The notes beneath the pieces are model-generated. The model was given only the letters and a program-made list of their open reading frames with translations, ran no database searches and was not told the DNA's origin. 64,000 nucleotides of DNA, from NCBI GenBank assembly GCA_002633025.1, contig NMRB01001396.1, positions 43,847-107,846 of the forward strand. The letters run 5' to 3'. Of this stretch, positions 31,101 to 43,100 are shown in pieces. Each line of letters opens with the position of its first letter. The stretch's first letter is position 1. The position numbers and the translations under genes are program-made. The stretch is from Notospermus geniculatus (lineage: Eukaryota; Nemertea; Pilidiophora; Heteronemertea; Lineidae).

Positions 31101-34100
31101 CGGCCCTTGTACTGGTACCTGTGGTGAAGGAGTTCAGCTTGCAACTCGAAAATGCAACCACCCGACACCTTCCCCGGAACACTTGGGCAGAATCTGCGTT
31201 GGTTTCAGTTACAAGATGCGTGTTTGTAAGTTACAGGTGAGATGTAAATGCAAGAGTACAATATGTATTATTAGTCTTAAATCACTCTATACAATATGTA
31301 TACATGTACATGTACAGTGGTGTTCATTTAGTGGTGTCCAAACATCGCCAGATTATACACCCATTCAACATGTTGCAAGAGAATGCAGATAAAATGGTGA
31401 TAATAGCAAATCTCAAGAAATTTGTCGAATTTCGATATTTTCACACTGTTCTCGTGATACGGCATCCAGTATCTGATTTCAGCGAAAACCTATCAGACTA
31501 GAGGAATGCATATCTAGGACTGACTTCAAATACTTTTGATATAGATATTGGAATACAGAAGCGGCAATTTTGCCTTTAATGAAAAGCTGAATTCCCTCTG
31601 TTCGAATACTAACAACACTGTACATGTACACCCTTAGTCAATAATAAATGCCCAGCTAATTTTCCGGCATATCTCAATGAATATTTTTCATAGCCACGTT
31701 TGTTTTTCATACGCATAATCTAGGGCCACTAGGACACCTTTTAACACCATAAAACTTGAAATCGTTACACAACTGTGTTTTTGGCAAAAGTTTGAAATTT
31801 GGCCAAAATATCATGTTTTTTTAATACTCACTTGTTCGGGTTGAAACTGGCACTGTTTTGAAGCCAGTCTGTTTCTGGACAATACAATTTTTTTAAATTC
31901 AAAATTGAGCAACTTTGTGACGATTTATGATGATTCTTCTGTGGAATAAAATCCCCGCAATTCCAGTTGACTCCAAGCCACATTTTATCAATACTCCGAT
32001 CACGTGCCCTAATTCAGTAAGTCTATTGAAGGCCTATTCAAACCGGGGCCTATTCAAACATTTATGTTGATCCCAATTACGCAGGTGTTTATGACTGTCA
32101 CAAGGCCTGCATCAATGGGAGTTGACCACGATTACCCGATGCAACTTACACCGGTGTGTCAGTCACCAAGTTGGCCTATAGATCGATTGCACGCCGTTTC
32201 CGATCTTTTCCGACCACCCTGACCACCGTTGTCAACGCAACAATGATTCCCGATCTCCGTTCGGGCATTGTTGTGCGTCATCTCGAGAACGAAGTTTCGC
32301 GCATGCGCTCGGGCTGGGTCCGGAAGCAATTTCGGGATGTACATGTAAACAAACCGAAACGCGGCTAAAAACTCGATTTTGTACACGTATTACGATCACT
32401 AACATATAAAATGGTGAAAGTATGCATTGTTAAAAATTGTGGGGCACACTTTGGACAATCAAATATCGTGCGGTTCTTCAGAATACCGGCAGAAGAGGGC
32501 CGAGGAGAAGCATGGCAACGCTGTCACTCAAAAACGACAAGGTCATTTATTTTCGGACCCAGCCTACTGCGCATGCGGGGAGTTTCTAATTTTAGATTCC
32601 CGACCGAGATCGGTAGCCTTGACGACGGCGGTCGGGAAAGATCGGAAACGGCGTGCAATCGATCTATANATAACAATGATTACAAAAACATTTCTGGTAC
32701 GGTACGTTACGTATGAAGTATCTAAGTGAACTTTCACGCTAAATAACTGGATCCTATTTCCGGATTGCCCAGAAAAATGACTTTGTTGGAAAGGCCGAAA
32801 AAATTTCCTTGAGCAATTTTACGTCAACATGCTATGTCGCATCGAAGCAAACTCTGTTGAAAAAGACGCAGCCATACCTAGCGCATGTCGGTATAACCGC
32901 AGATTTTTAAAAAAATATGTTAATTATGCTTATAATTAACAAAGTTTAGCTTTTACTCCACATAATTTTCTTTGTTTCGTGAATTTCGCGGCCATCTACT
33001 TCAAAAACCCAGAATCGGCTGTTATACGGACAAGCTCCATTTGGTGAACAACACATTTCCACTTTCAAAGTGTGAAAAATGTTTATAAAAGTGGGAGAAA
33101 AACTGCTCGAAAGTTTGAAACTTTATTCTTCACGTGGGTTTGTTTACTATTTGCAACACACGTTCACTATAGTGCGTTTCCAAATATTACGTGGGCAAAT
33201 CAGCGGACCATTGAATGCCAAGGCCTATAATTGACTGACAACAATAAAATCTATTTCAGCGCTAACGCGGCCTAAAATTGGCGAACAGAGTAGAGGCGAT
33301 TATTATTCATTATGATTCATTCATTTTCGCACCAGTGGGTCGATTGGATTTGGGGGAAAACCCAATGACTATAGATCGACCTTAACATTACAAGGTGGTG
33401 AGACCGCCTCCATCGTGTTATGCATTGAGTATGACAATAGGCCTCTTGAAGTAAAAGGCCAAGTCGGAGATAGGGCGGGGGAGGATTGAATTTAGTTGAC
33501 CCTATGTTGTAACTGATCAGACTATGAACGACTTGTGGTTTGGTATTTATCCTTGCGGCGTTCGCCGTCAGTAGGAGTTGAATGAAATTGACCACGTGGA
33601 CTAGATAGCCCGTAAAGGCCTAGACGTCTCGAGCGGTGCAGACACCGTGCGGCCCAGTGATTGGTCATCCGTGGTGAATGAATTGAAAGACCCTTTGTGT
33701 ACCTATTGCGGGGGCGGCGCGTTCAGTACCCGCCTTGAATATCTGAAAGGTGTGTTAAAAACACGAAACCAGAGTAGTACCTACCCTTGTACAGTATCAT
33801 CCAAACTGCCAAGTATGTAAGTGCCTTTACAAAAAAATATACAGGAAGTTCACAGTTTATTGGTCTTTGGTGGAAATTTTCTAAGTTCAAAAACTAGACC
33901 CACAAAGGGAGGCCTCGGATGAATGGTATAAAAGTCAGATCACTTTCGTGGCAAGTTCTTTGCCAAGTGCAGTATGCATTGATTTTGGGAGGGATCAATT
34001 GTACCGGTAATATACCCCAACTGATCAATTTCACAAATGCCGACCAGGAGTAATTCATGGTTGATCTTGAGGACGTGGCATCAAAGAACCAAATGACCAA

Positions 34101-37100
34101 ACCACAAAATGTGATGCATTTGGGAACCATGAATTACTCCTGGTCGGCCATTGTGAAATTGATCAGTAGGGGCCTATTACAATTGATCCCTCCCAAAATC
34201 AATCCATAAGTGCACTTGGCTGAGAACTTGCCACAAAAGTGATCTGACTTTTATACTGTCATTCATCCGAGGCCTCCCTTTGTGGGCCTAGTTTTTGGAC
34301 CAATAAACTGTAAACTTCCTGTACATACATAAAGTAGGCCTATCATCGATATCCAAAGATACGTACACGTACATAATCCTATCCTATTTCATGTACATGT
34401 ACCATCAAAATGTCCATCCTGAGTTACGTTTTATTGCAGCCCTGCCCAGAGAATGATAAAGCTATATTTGATCGGTATAAAGAGGATTGTGGGCGCCGAG
34501 AAGCACGGGACAAATCGTTCGACCCTGATCTTGCTGGTATTTACAACGACGGTACGTAAACTACATGTAGGAGGGTCTCTTAAACTCCCTTTTTGGTTCA
34601 CGTGGGCCTATAGTCCCTTTAAGTGACCATTATATTGGGTCCAATTTGAGCTTTTAACGGATTTTTCGGCACTAAAGCATTAGCGTATCTCAAGACAATG
34701 AGCTGAGATATGTTAGTTTTTATGCCTAGAAGTGTCCCAGCTATTTATTTTAGCGATTATTTCGCGATTAATAAGTTTTTTTTCGGCATTTTGTGGTTTT
34801 CTAGAGATTTCATAATTAAGAAACGATTTTGGTTGGCTAGAATCCATACGGGGGTCACACATTCATCTCGGGCTCCAGGGCGGCCGAGCATGGTTTGTAC
34901 ATGTATAATTAGTGTGACCTCGATGTGGCCCGACGTTGAGAAGCACATGTGTATATATATATAGAAATTGTTATCTTTAGCCATGATGCAAGATGGGGTA
35001 TACATTAGCGTTTGTTGACTATTACGACGAGCCGTGGATTTATCACTCACTCTTTTTGTGCGAGTACTGAGATTTAGGCCTGTTTGTTCGATCGTGATGG
35101 AGAGGGAGTGTTGTTTTGTTTACGTTTTTCAGTCGGCGTTTTGGCCTGAATCGAATGCACTTTGCTTTGTCAACTTCATTTGACCTTGGAGTAATGAACT
35201 GTTCAATGTGTCAGGTTGAGCACTTGTGTTCTCGTATCGAAGGCATTTGTGTTTGTGCGAACATTCTTTATTTCAAACTCTTTCCACGTGAACCTTTTAC
35301 GCCGCCAGGCTTGTTATACTCTAGTTTCATCGATTTAAGACAGGTGTAACGTTTTTCAGTGTGGCCGTTTTTCTGTGTGATTCCCATTGTTCGGAACTCA
35401 CTGGGAAACGAACTCGCTGTTTCTCTGTGTGTCGCCCATCATGCCCATTGTCCAGTCGCCGCTTATTCCGTCAACAGGTCAATCTATTGTATTGTCACAC
35501 CGGCTCACAGGCCTCACTGAAAAACGTTACACCGGTTCATTATAAGTGCCTGTGACCNTATATCTGTGACACTACCTGAGACAAATGGCGTGTCAAGCCT
35601 TCCGATACACAACGTATCTCGCGCTTGAGTCTTTCCTAGAGTTTCGGATTGTAAAGTTCCAGCCTGAAGAAGACCCCGGTCGGGGTCGAAAATTCGCAAA
35701 CATTCTGGAAATTGCCTTTTTATTTATCATATCTCGCGCTTGAGAAATCAATAATATCGAACCGAGATATTGGTCATCGCAAATGAACTGGATGAGTGCG
35801 GGCCTATGGGCGGTTATAACCGCAAATAAAGACGTTACAAAATAAAGACGTTTGTTGTTGTCATATTCTCTAGACGTTGCGGTGATCTCGAGTCGTAGCT
35901 AAGAAAGACAACAGATGGCGCTGCACTTTCTCTAGACGTTGTGGTAATCTTGAGTCGTAGATAAGAAAGACAACAGATGGCGCTGCAAACGAAAGACATC
36001 GTTGGTCATACTTTCTCCAGACGTTGTTGTGATCTCGAGTCGTAGCTAAGAAAGACGACAGATGGCGCTGCAGTCGTTCACATGATCTTGAGTTGTAGCT
36101 AAGAAAGACGTAAGGTGGCGTGTCAGCGAAGAATGACGAAAACACCCGAAGTGTTACGAACGATACAGCGCCATCTTACGTCTTTCTTACTACGACTCAA
36201 GATTACACGTCTAAAGAAAGTGCAGCGCCATCTGTTGTCTTTCTTAGCTACGACTCGAGATCACCACAACGTCTAGAGAATATGACAACAACAAACGTCT
36301 TTATTTTGTAACGTCTTTATTTGCGGTTATAACCGCCCATACTACATGTAGTTATCCGTGCTAGTCGTTACGCAAAACCCACGATCAGTGAGTGCGGTAG
36401 GCCCACTCATTCGGCATCGGTTATCCAGGCATTGCTTACGAATTGTGATGTAAACATAGCACAAAGGGGCAGGCAGGACGTCAATCATACATGGTCAGCT
36501 CTATTCATGGATTCGAACCATGAGGTCAAAGTTATACAGAATGGGCGTGGCTTGAACCGGTGTAAAGTTTTCCAGTGTTTCCGTGTGTCAGTGTTCCCTC
36601 TATTGTTCTGGAAACACTGGCAGATAGATCGACACGTTTCTCTGTGTGTCCTCCATTGTCGAGTCGCGGCTTATTCCGTCAGACAATAGCAGGGGAACAC
36701 TGGCAGATGGGAAACGCTCAAAAACGTTACACCGGTCTTAAGGGCGAGCCGTCATTGTGAATTTTCATAGTGCTTCAATCCAGGCCCCTCTGAGAAAAGC
36801 AGTAAAGACACCCCCACTTGACTGTTGTTTGGGTCCAATGTGATCACTGTGTTTTATAGACACAGGAAATGAGCAAAATCCCAAGAATTGCAAGTTAATT
36901 ATATTATGTAATCCAAAACAAAGAAATTCGCCGAACATGAAAAACAGGTACAATTTTCTCAGAGAAGAAGCATGTAAATGGCACATTCAGGGAGTGGCAG
37001 CAATGCCACAAACCCATAGAACCTGGGGTGGCAAGGGTGTCTTGACCAGCATTTCATAGACAGCATACACGCTCAGTACATTAAAAGAGAACCAGGAAGT

Positions 37101-40100
37101 AAAATCCAGATCCAATATGGCCGCCCTGTTTTTGGAAAATTGGTAGGATTCATGCAGTTCACTTGTGGAGTACTCTATGTCTGTTGAAAATAATGCTACC
37201 GAACGGGGTGGACTGGGTAGAAAAAACGACGAACTTTACGATACGCATGTTGTTTGATCTTCAAAGTGTGCCATTTCTTGGGAAAGTGTTCCGACAACTA
37301 GTCTTTTGTTTCAGCTTAGTAGCTAATTAGTGCATTCTAAGATGTATCTCATTCAATTCCTTTCGACTGATAGACCCCGCAGGTGCCTTCATTTTCGTCA
37401 TACAACTTGTACTTTTATGGTATTTTGACATGTTTTATTTCCAATGCTCCAAAAATTCACAACAATGGCTCGCCCTTAAATCGATGAAACTAGAGTATTC
37501 TAATATGATTACATTTACATCTTATATCGTTGTGATGTTAATTTTAGTATTATTACATGTATATTATTATCATGATTTATATTATTTCACAGTAATTATT
37601 TTTAACATTGTTTTTAAGGTACCACTAGATGTGGCAACAGATGCCCACAGAAAAATTCGTATTTTTGGCATGATGAAGCTGTGATCAATGGATTCAAATG
37701 CAGGGAAGGCCAGGACGATATGTGTGTGGACGGAATATGTATGGTAAGACAAACGTTTCCCAGAAGTGCAATGAAATCAAGCATCCCGTTGAGTTATTCG
37801 CGACTTAAATCGTTGGCGGACTAGCGAGTAAGCATGCATGCGGCGCGGAGCAATGCGACCTCCCCCACAAAAGCCTCAATTGATCTCAGTGTATGTTCAT
37901 CTGCGAACTTATCTAAATCGAAGAAGTGGTTATTTACACAGCTAACTGCTGTGTATGCAGTACGAATAATTTTCTTGCATGCACGTTCCGCTAACTAACA
38001 TTCATGCCCACCGATAAGCATGATAAGCATGTCTCAATGTAACGCCGTCACAACCAGATGTCTCGGTAGCTCAATCGGTTAGACCGTTCGCCTTATACAC
38101 CGCAGGTCCCCGGTTCGGCTCCCGACTGGGGTGATTTTTTTTCGCCGCTTTTCCTGTGTCTTTTTTCTTTTCCTGTCTTTTTCTTTTGGCTTTTTGTTTA
38201 CTGAAAGTACTCGGAATCCACCGAACGGCCCAGGGAAAAAATTAGCTGACGGGACGTAGTCCTTGTTAGGCAATTTTAGTGGGTGGGCAATTTTCAGGGT
38301 TTTTGTGTCATCCAGGAAAATTAGGAAATTAGAATGAATAGGCCTAATCTACTTGGCAAACATGTTTCTAGAAACCCGGCCGCAGAAAAAAATGACGTGG
38401 AGGGGGACTGCGAAACAAAGTGATTTTAGTCAGAAGGCCCTGGCGATGATGAGGAGCAAGATTTTATCAAGTTCGTTGCCTGCCGAGCTCACGCCTTTCG
38501 TCAAGCAGATAAGCTTCCGCCGTCATACAGTATGACAGATTACGTCCAGATGACCCTAATCAGGGCTACGCCTAATTACTGCGTGGTGTGCACAATGAAA
38601 AGACCTATGTACGACCCTAACCCAAATTAGGGTTATGATTCGACAATAGGCTACCTGCCCTTTCCGTCAAATGTAATTACAGAGGTGGTGACAAAATGTT
38701 TGAAGAGTGGTATAACCTGGGCAGATTACATGTAGGTCAAAAACATCTCGCCATGCACATAAGGGCACTTGCCCATTAAAAAACGCCGATCTATTGAGCT
38801 AAAAATGAACAGGTTTGTGTCTTTACCAAAAGGAGAAAAATTGGATTTGGTAACCCCCCACGCGAGCAATGAAAAACATCACCATGCTGTTTAGAATCAC
38901 AGCTTTCTATCCAAGACAATTCCCGTCCTTATTTCTACAGCGAAAGTAGGCGGAGTCTGTTATTATACAGTAGACGGAGTCTGCTGTGCACATAAGAAAA
39001 TCCGTACGTACTGGACGCACAGCAGCTGTGCCTCCAAGCGCTATAACCTGCCTTGCATATACAGCTGCTGTGCAAATAAACCCGGCCTATTTAAATACTC
39101 TAGTTTACAAAGTACCTGGTCACTCACATCCCAGAATCTCAGGTCATTTACTCGTACCGTCCCTCAATGCCCTGAGGACATCCACCCCCTTTCAGTGGGG
39201 AAGAGGGACATTCCCTCGTGTGTACTCGCCAATCGGTAATTCACAAGTAAACCATGCAAAGCAGTGGGGGAATGCCACTTGATGTAATAGACAAATATCG
39301 CGCCTAGTGGAACGTCTGCACGTAAATCTGGTGTTACGAGTTACGGGATACCAGGCTCATAGCATTGTATCTCATAGACTAGTACCTGGTCCTACCGATG
39401 GTGTCGCTTTTGAATGGTAGGACCAGTCTTGGCCGCCATTTGTGGAGGAATTCTGACAGTGACGTCACTTGAAAATTTTATGTAAATTTATTCAATTCTC
39501 AATACGGCTGACGTACCAGAATGCAGATAGAAGGTGACCGACCTTTGACCCAGGAAATTCAACAATCACGCCGGGGGTTTTCCATGTTAAAAATAGAAAA
39601 TCTATCAACATAATAGTTCACATACTTATCACCTGCGCCAGCACCGACCAATCAGAGGCACGAAGGCAGTAGGCACGCCCGGTGTACTAACATATGCAAA
39701 AGCCAGATGTAAAACAGTTAGGATCGGGTACCAGTCTATGTATCTCATTCCATTAATTTATGCATGCTGTCGAATGACAGCTGCCCCAAACACATGAACT
39801 GGATCATACCTTCGTGTTCTGATCCCATTGGTACGTCCTCTTTACATGTATCTAAATAATCCCTAAGAATCATGTTGGCGCGAAGTTAATTCAGGAACAA
39901 TCAGAAACTCAGCGAGTTTGTCAGCGAATCGAGAAATTTTCACAGATGCCATTTTGGGATATGACCCAGGGTTATCGGAACCAGGAAGCAGTTTATACTG
40001 TATAATTTATAGCTACGGTTACACCTGTTGGAAATACCCATGTTTTTCCAGACCCGTGTCAAACCCGTGTACCGGTATACGAAAAGCCCGGGGAGAGGTC

Positions 40101-43100
40101 ACACCACTAATTGCATACGGTAGTTAAGTAGCGCGGCGAGAGGTGCGCTGCATGCACTGACTCTTCGGTCATTTCTAGACTGGTTCCCGTCGTTGCCGCT
40201 GCACATTTATGGCGCTCAGCTATACAACGACAGGTCCGGGGCCGAACTCCCCACAGCGCCACCTATCTCCATTCTTCCAATAAGTATCACTGCCAGAAAT
40301 GACTTCCATATTGACGACGTCATAGATCCAAGGGCAGTAATCGAACGGTACGTAGGCGTCTGATCACAGTGACCATGGTGACGAGCGTCCTACTTTCCAG
40401 GCTGTGGTCAAAATGGCGGCTGTTGCTGAGACACTCAGTTGAGCAAGTCCTTTCTGAATCTGTCTCAGAACATGGACCAGGTTGTAATTTTAAATTAAAA
40501 GAGTGTACAGATGGAAACTTTCATCATCTCTGATCGCACAAGAATCATGATGTGATGGTATCCCTTCCCACAGGTTCTGGGGAACGCATTTTAAGTCGTA
40601 TTTTTAAATTTCGTCAANNNNNNNNNNNNNNNNNNNNNNNNNNNNNNNNNNNNNNNNNNNNNNNNNNNNNNNNNNNNNNNNNNNNNNNNNNNNNNNNNNN
40701 NNNNNNNNNNNNNNNNNNNNNNNNNNNNNNNNNNNNNNNNNNNNNNNNNNNNNNNNNNNNNNNNNNNNNNNNNNNNNNNNNNNNNNNNNNNNNNNNNNNN
40801 NNNNNNNNNNNNNNNNNNNNNNNNNNNNNNNNNNNNNNNNNNNNNNNNNNNNNNNNNNNNNNNNNNNNNNNNNNNNNNNNNNNNNNNNNNNNNNNNNNNN
40901 NNNNNNNNNNNNNNNNNNNNNNNNNNNNNNNNNNNNNNNNNNNNNNNNNNNNNNNNNNNNNNNNNNNNNNNNNNNNNNNNNNNNNNNNNNNNNNNNNNNN
41001 NNNNNNNNNNNNNNNNNNNNNNNNNNNNNNNNNNNNNNNNNNNNNNNNNNNNNNNNNNNNNNNNNNNNNNNNNNNNNNNNNNNNNNNNNNNNNNNNNNNN
41101 NNNNNNNNNNNNNNNNNNNNNNNNNNNNNNNNNNNNNNNNNNNNNNNNNNNNNNNNNNNNNNNNNNNNNNNNNNNNNNNNNNNNNNNNNNNNNNNNNNNN
41201 NNNNNNNNNNNNNNNNNNNNNNNNNNNNNNNNNNNNNNNNNATTGAGTCGTCTGGAGGGCGAAAGGGGCTGGGGTCCTCCCCCATAAAAAATTGAATACA
41301 TGTATCGACATCCTCTCAGATGCATTTTCCCGACATCTGACACCACAATTAGGCTACCTGGCTCAAGAGGGAAAATGACCGTTTCAAGGAAAAATTTGCT
41401 TGGAAATTTAGACGTTTAGACGTTTGCTCTGGGGGACATCTGCCCCTGTCCCCGCTAGCTACGCCCCTGCGTACCTCACGTTCATTGGCGCGGACGTGAA
41501 TTTCACTTTCAACGACGGGTTCACGAAGCAGTCCGTCGGCCACGTCGAGTGCCACATCATTTGTAACGGGATGACCGGTGGCTACTGTGCGCTGCACGTG
41601 ACCGAAGTTTCGTGCTTAAAGCCGTGTTCTGCTTAAAGCCGTGTTTACCTGACATCCGTTACCCGTTATGCGATACGACGTTATCCGTCAAAACATTGCC
41701 TCCATGTAGCGATGAAGATGAAAAACGGATAACGGATGTCAGTTAAACACGGCTTTATGGACAACACCCGCGTTTCAACAAAAACTTTCATGCGTCATTC
41801 GACGGGTACAGTGGAACCTCTCTATTAAGGACACCTCCGGGACTGACAAATGCTGTCCTTAATTGAGAGGTGTCCTGATTACAGAGGTTGAAATGAATAG
41901 AAATGACCATTTTGGGACTGAACATTGCTGTCCTGATTAGAGAGGTGTCCTCCTAGCAGAGGTGTCCGTTAAGGGAGGTTCCACTGTACTTTGCTAGTAA
42001 CCTAGAACTACGTCATTCGTGCATCCAAGATGGCGCCCCGGACCTGTCTTTGTATAGCGGAACAGGAGCGCCAGCGGGTGGAGCGGCAAAGACGGGAACC
42101 AGTCTAGGTCATTTCTGTATTGGCAGAGATTGTTGGAGGCGCGAAAACGAGGTCACTTAATGGCTGCACCATCTGTAGCCGTGTAAGAACTAACGAAAAC
42201 AGGGGGGGGGGGGTTGAAGCCCAGCAATTCATAGGTGTGACCGCAAGAAACCCGGGGATTTTATGTACATGTAGTCTACTCTAACCTCGGCTTGTATTTT
42301 TGGGTAGGAATTTGGATGACCCCAGTTTGAATAATGTAGACGAAAGGTTCGCAAAAATAAAAACACTCAATGTAGGAACAGAAGCCGAGATGCTATAGAG
42401 TGCCCCGTAGGGGCATAATTTATTTCGTCCGATGCAGAGGAAAGTACAGTGAGAGGGTGCATTGTCCATAAAGCCAATGCACCCTCTCACAAAATGACGG
42501 CGCTTGTGAAATTTGAAGTGAAGAAGATGACATTGTAAATGTCTTATAGTTCGTGATGTAGGCCTACAGGTATTTCTACCGGTACATGAATGATACATTG
42601 ATAGAGATCAGATTGACAGGGATTACGATGAAGTCCATAGAACTCGATCTCATGCCTATAACTCATCCCGTGATTGACCTTGACCTTGAAGTTGACTTTG
42701 ATATCTGATAATCTAGGTCAATTGCATAATTGAAATTAATATGGGCATCCTCAATAACCTAAGTATGTCTGATATCATGCCTCTACCTCTACCACAGGCA
42801 GAGATATTTCAATTTATCAAATTTGACCTTGACTTTGACCTCTTATCATCGAGGTCGTTGCATAATCCAAATGGGCATCATAAATAACCTAAATATGGGT
42901 GATATCATGCCTCTATTTCTACCACAGACAGGTATCTCAAATTATCAAGTTTGATATATCAAAATCTCATGATATTTCAATCAACCGGACACGTGAGACT
43001 GACAAGTTTAACACAGTCAAGTACTTGTTTCCTGTTGCTCAGTTGATAATATGGCAAGTTATCTCAAAATATCAAATTTGTGATATCGATATCACCACGA

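Larger units (their letters stand above)
31237..34439. other. Intron 9
   Basis: It holds the P-like element (32177-32668), the long hairpin (33841-34323) and unannotated AT-rich DNA. Elsewhere I see no exon-like sequence. Confidence 0.6.
34552..37618. other. Intron 10
   Basis: It carries two family 3 MITEs, a 535-base foldback element (35806-36340) and a TTAA-flanked element (36738-37479). The rest, including 34552-35340, shows nothing recognisable. Confidence 0.6.
40179..42106. mobile_element. Possible element with GACTGGTTCCCGTC inverted ends, spanning a gap
   Basis: CTAGACTGGTTCCCGTCGTT at the left and AAGACGGGAACCAGTCTAG at the right are inverted copies. The interior includes 624 N and two separate MITEs, so the link between the two ends is uncertain. 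A related ACCAGTCTAG end occurs at about 53925. Confidence 0.4.

Noticed and set aside
38059-38133. Working tRNA gene
   Set aside because: A and B boxes are present but the ends do not form an acceptor stem, and a low-complexity tail follows.
40552-41346. Frames of 220-250 codons
   Set aside because: They cross the 624-N gap and have almost no real sequence.
41424-41636. 70-codon GC-rich frame with protein-like composition
   Set aside because: There are no splice sites in frame, no recognised domain, and its end lies in a MITE. A decayed exon is possible but not supported.
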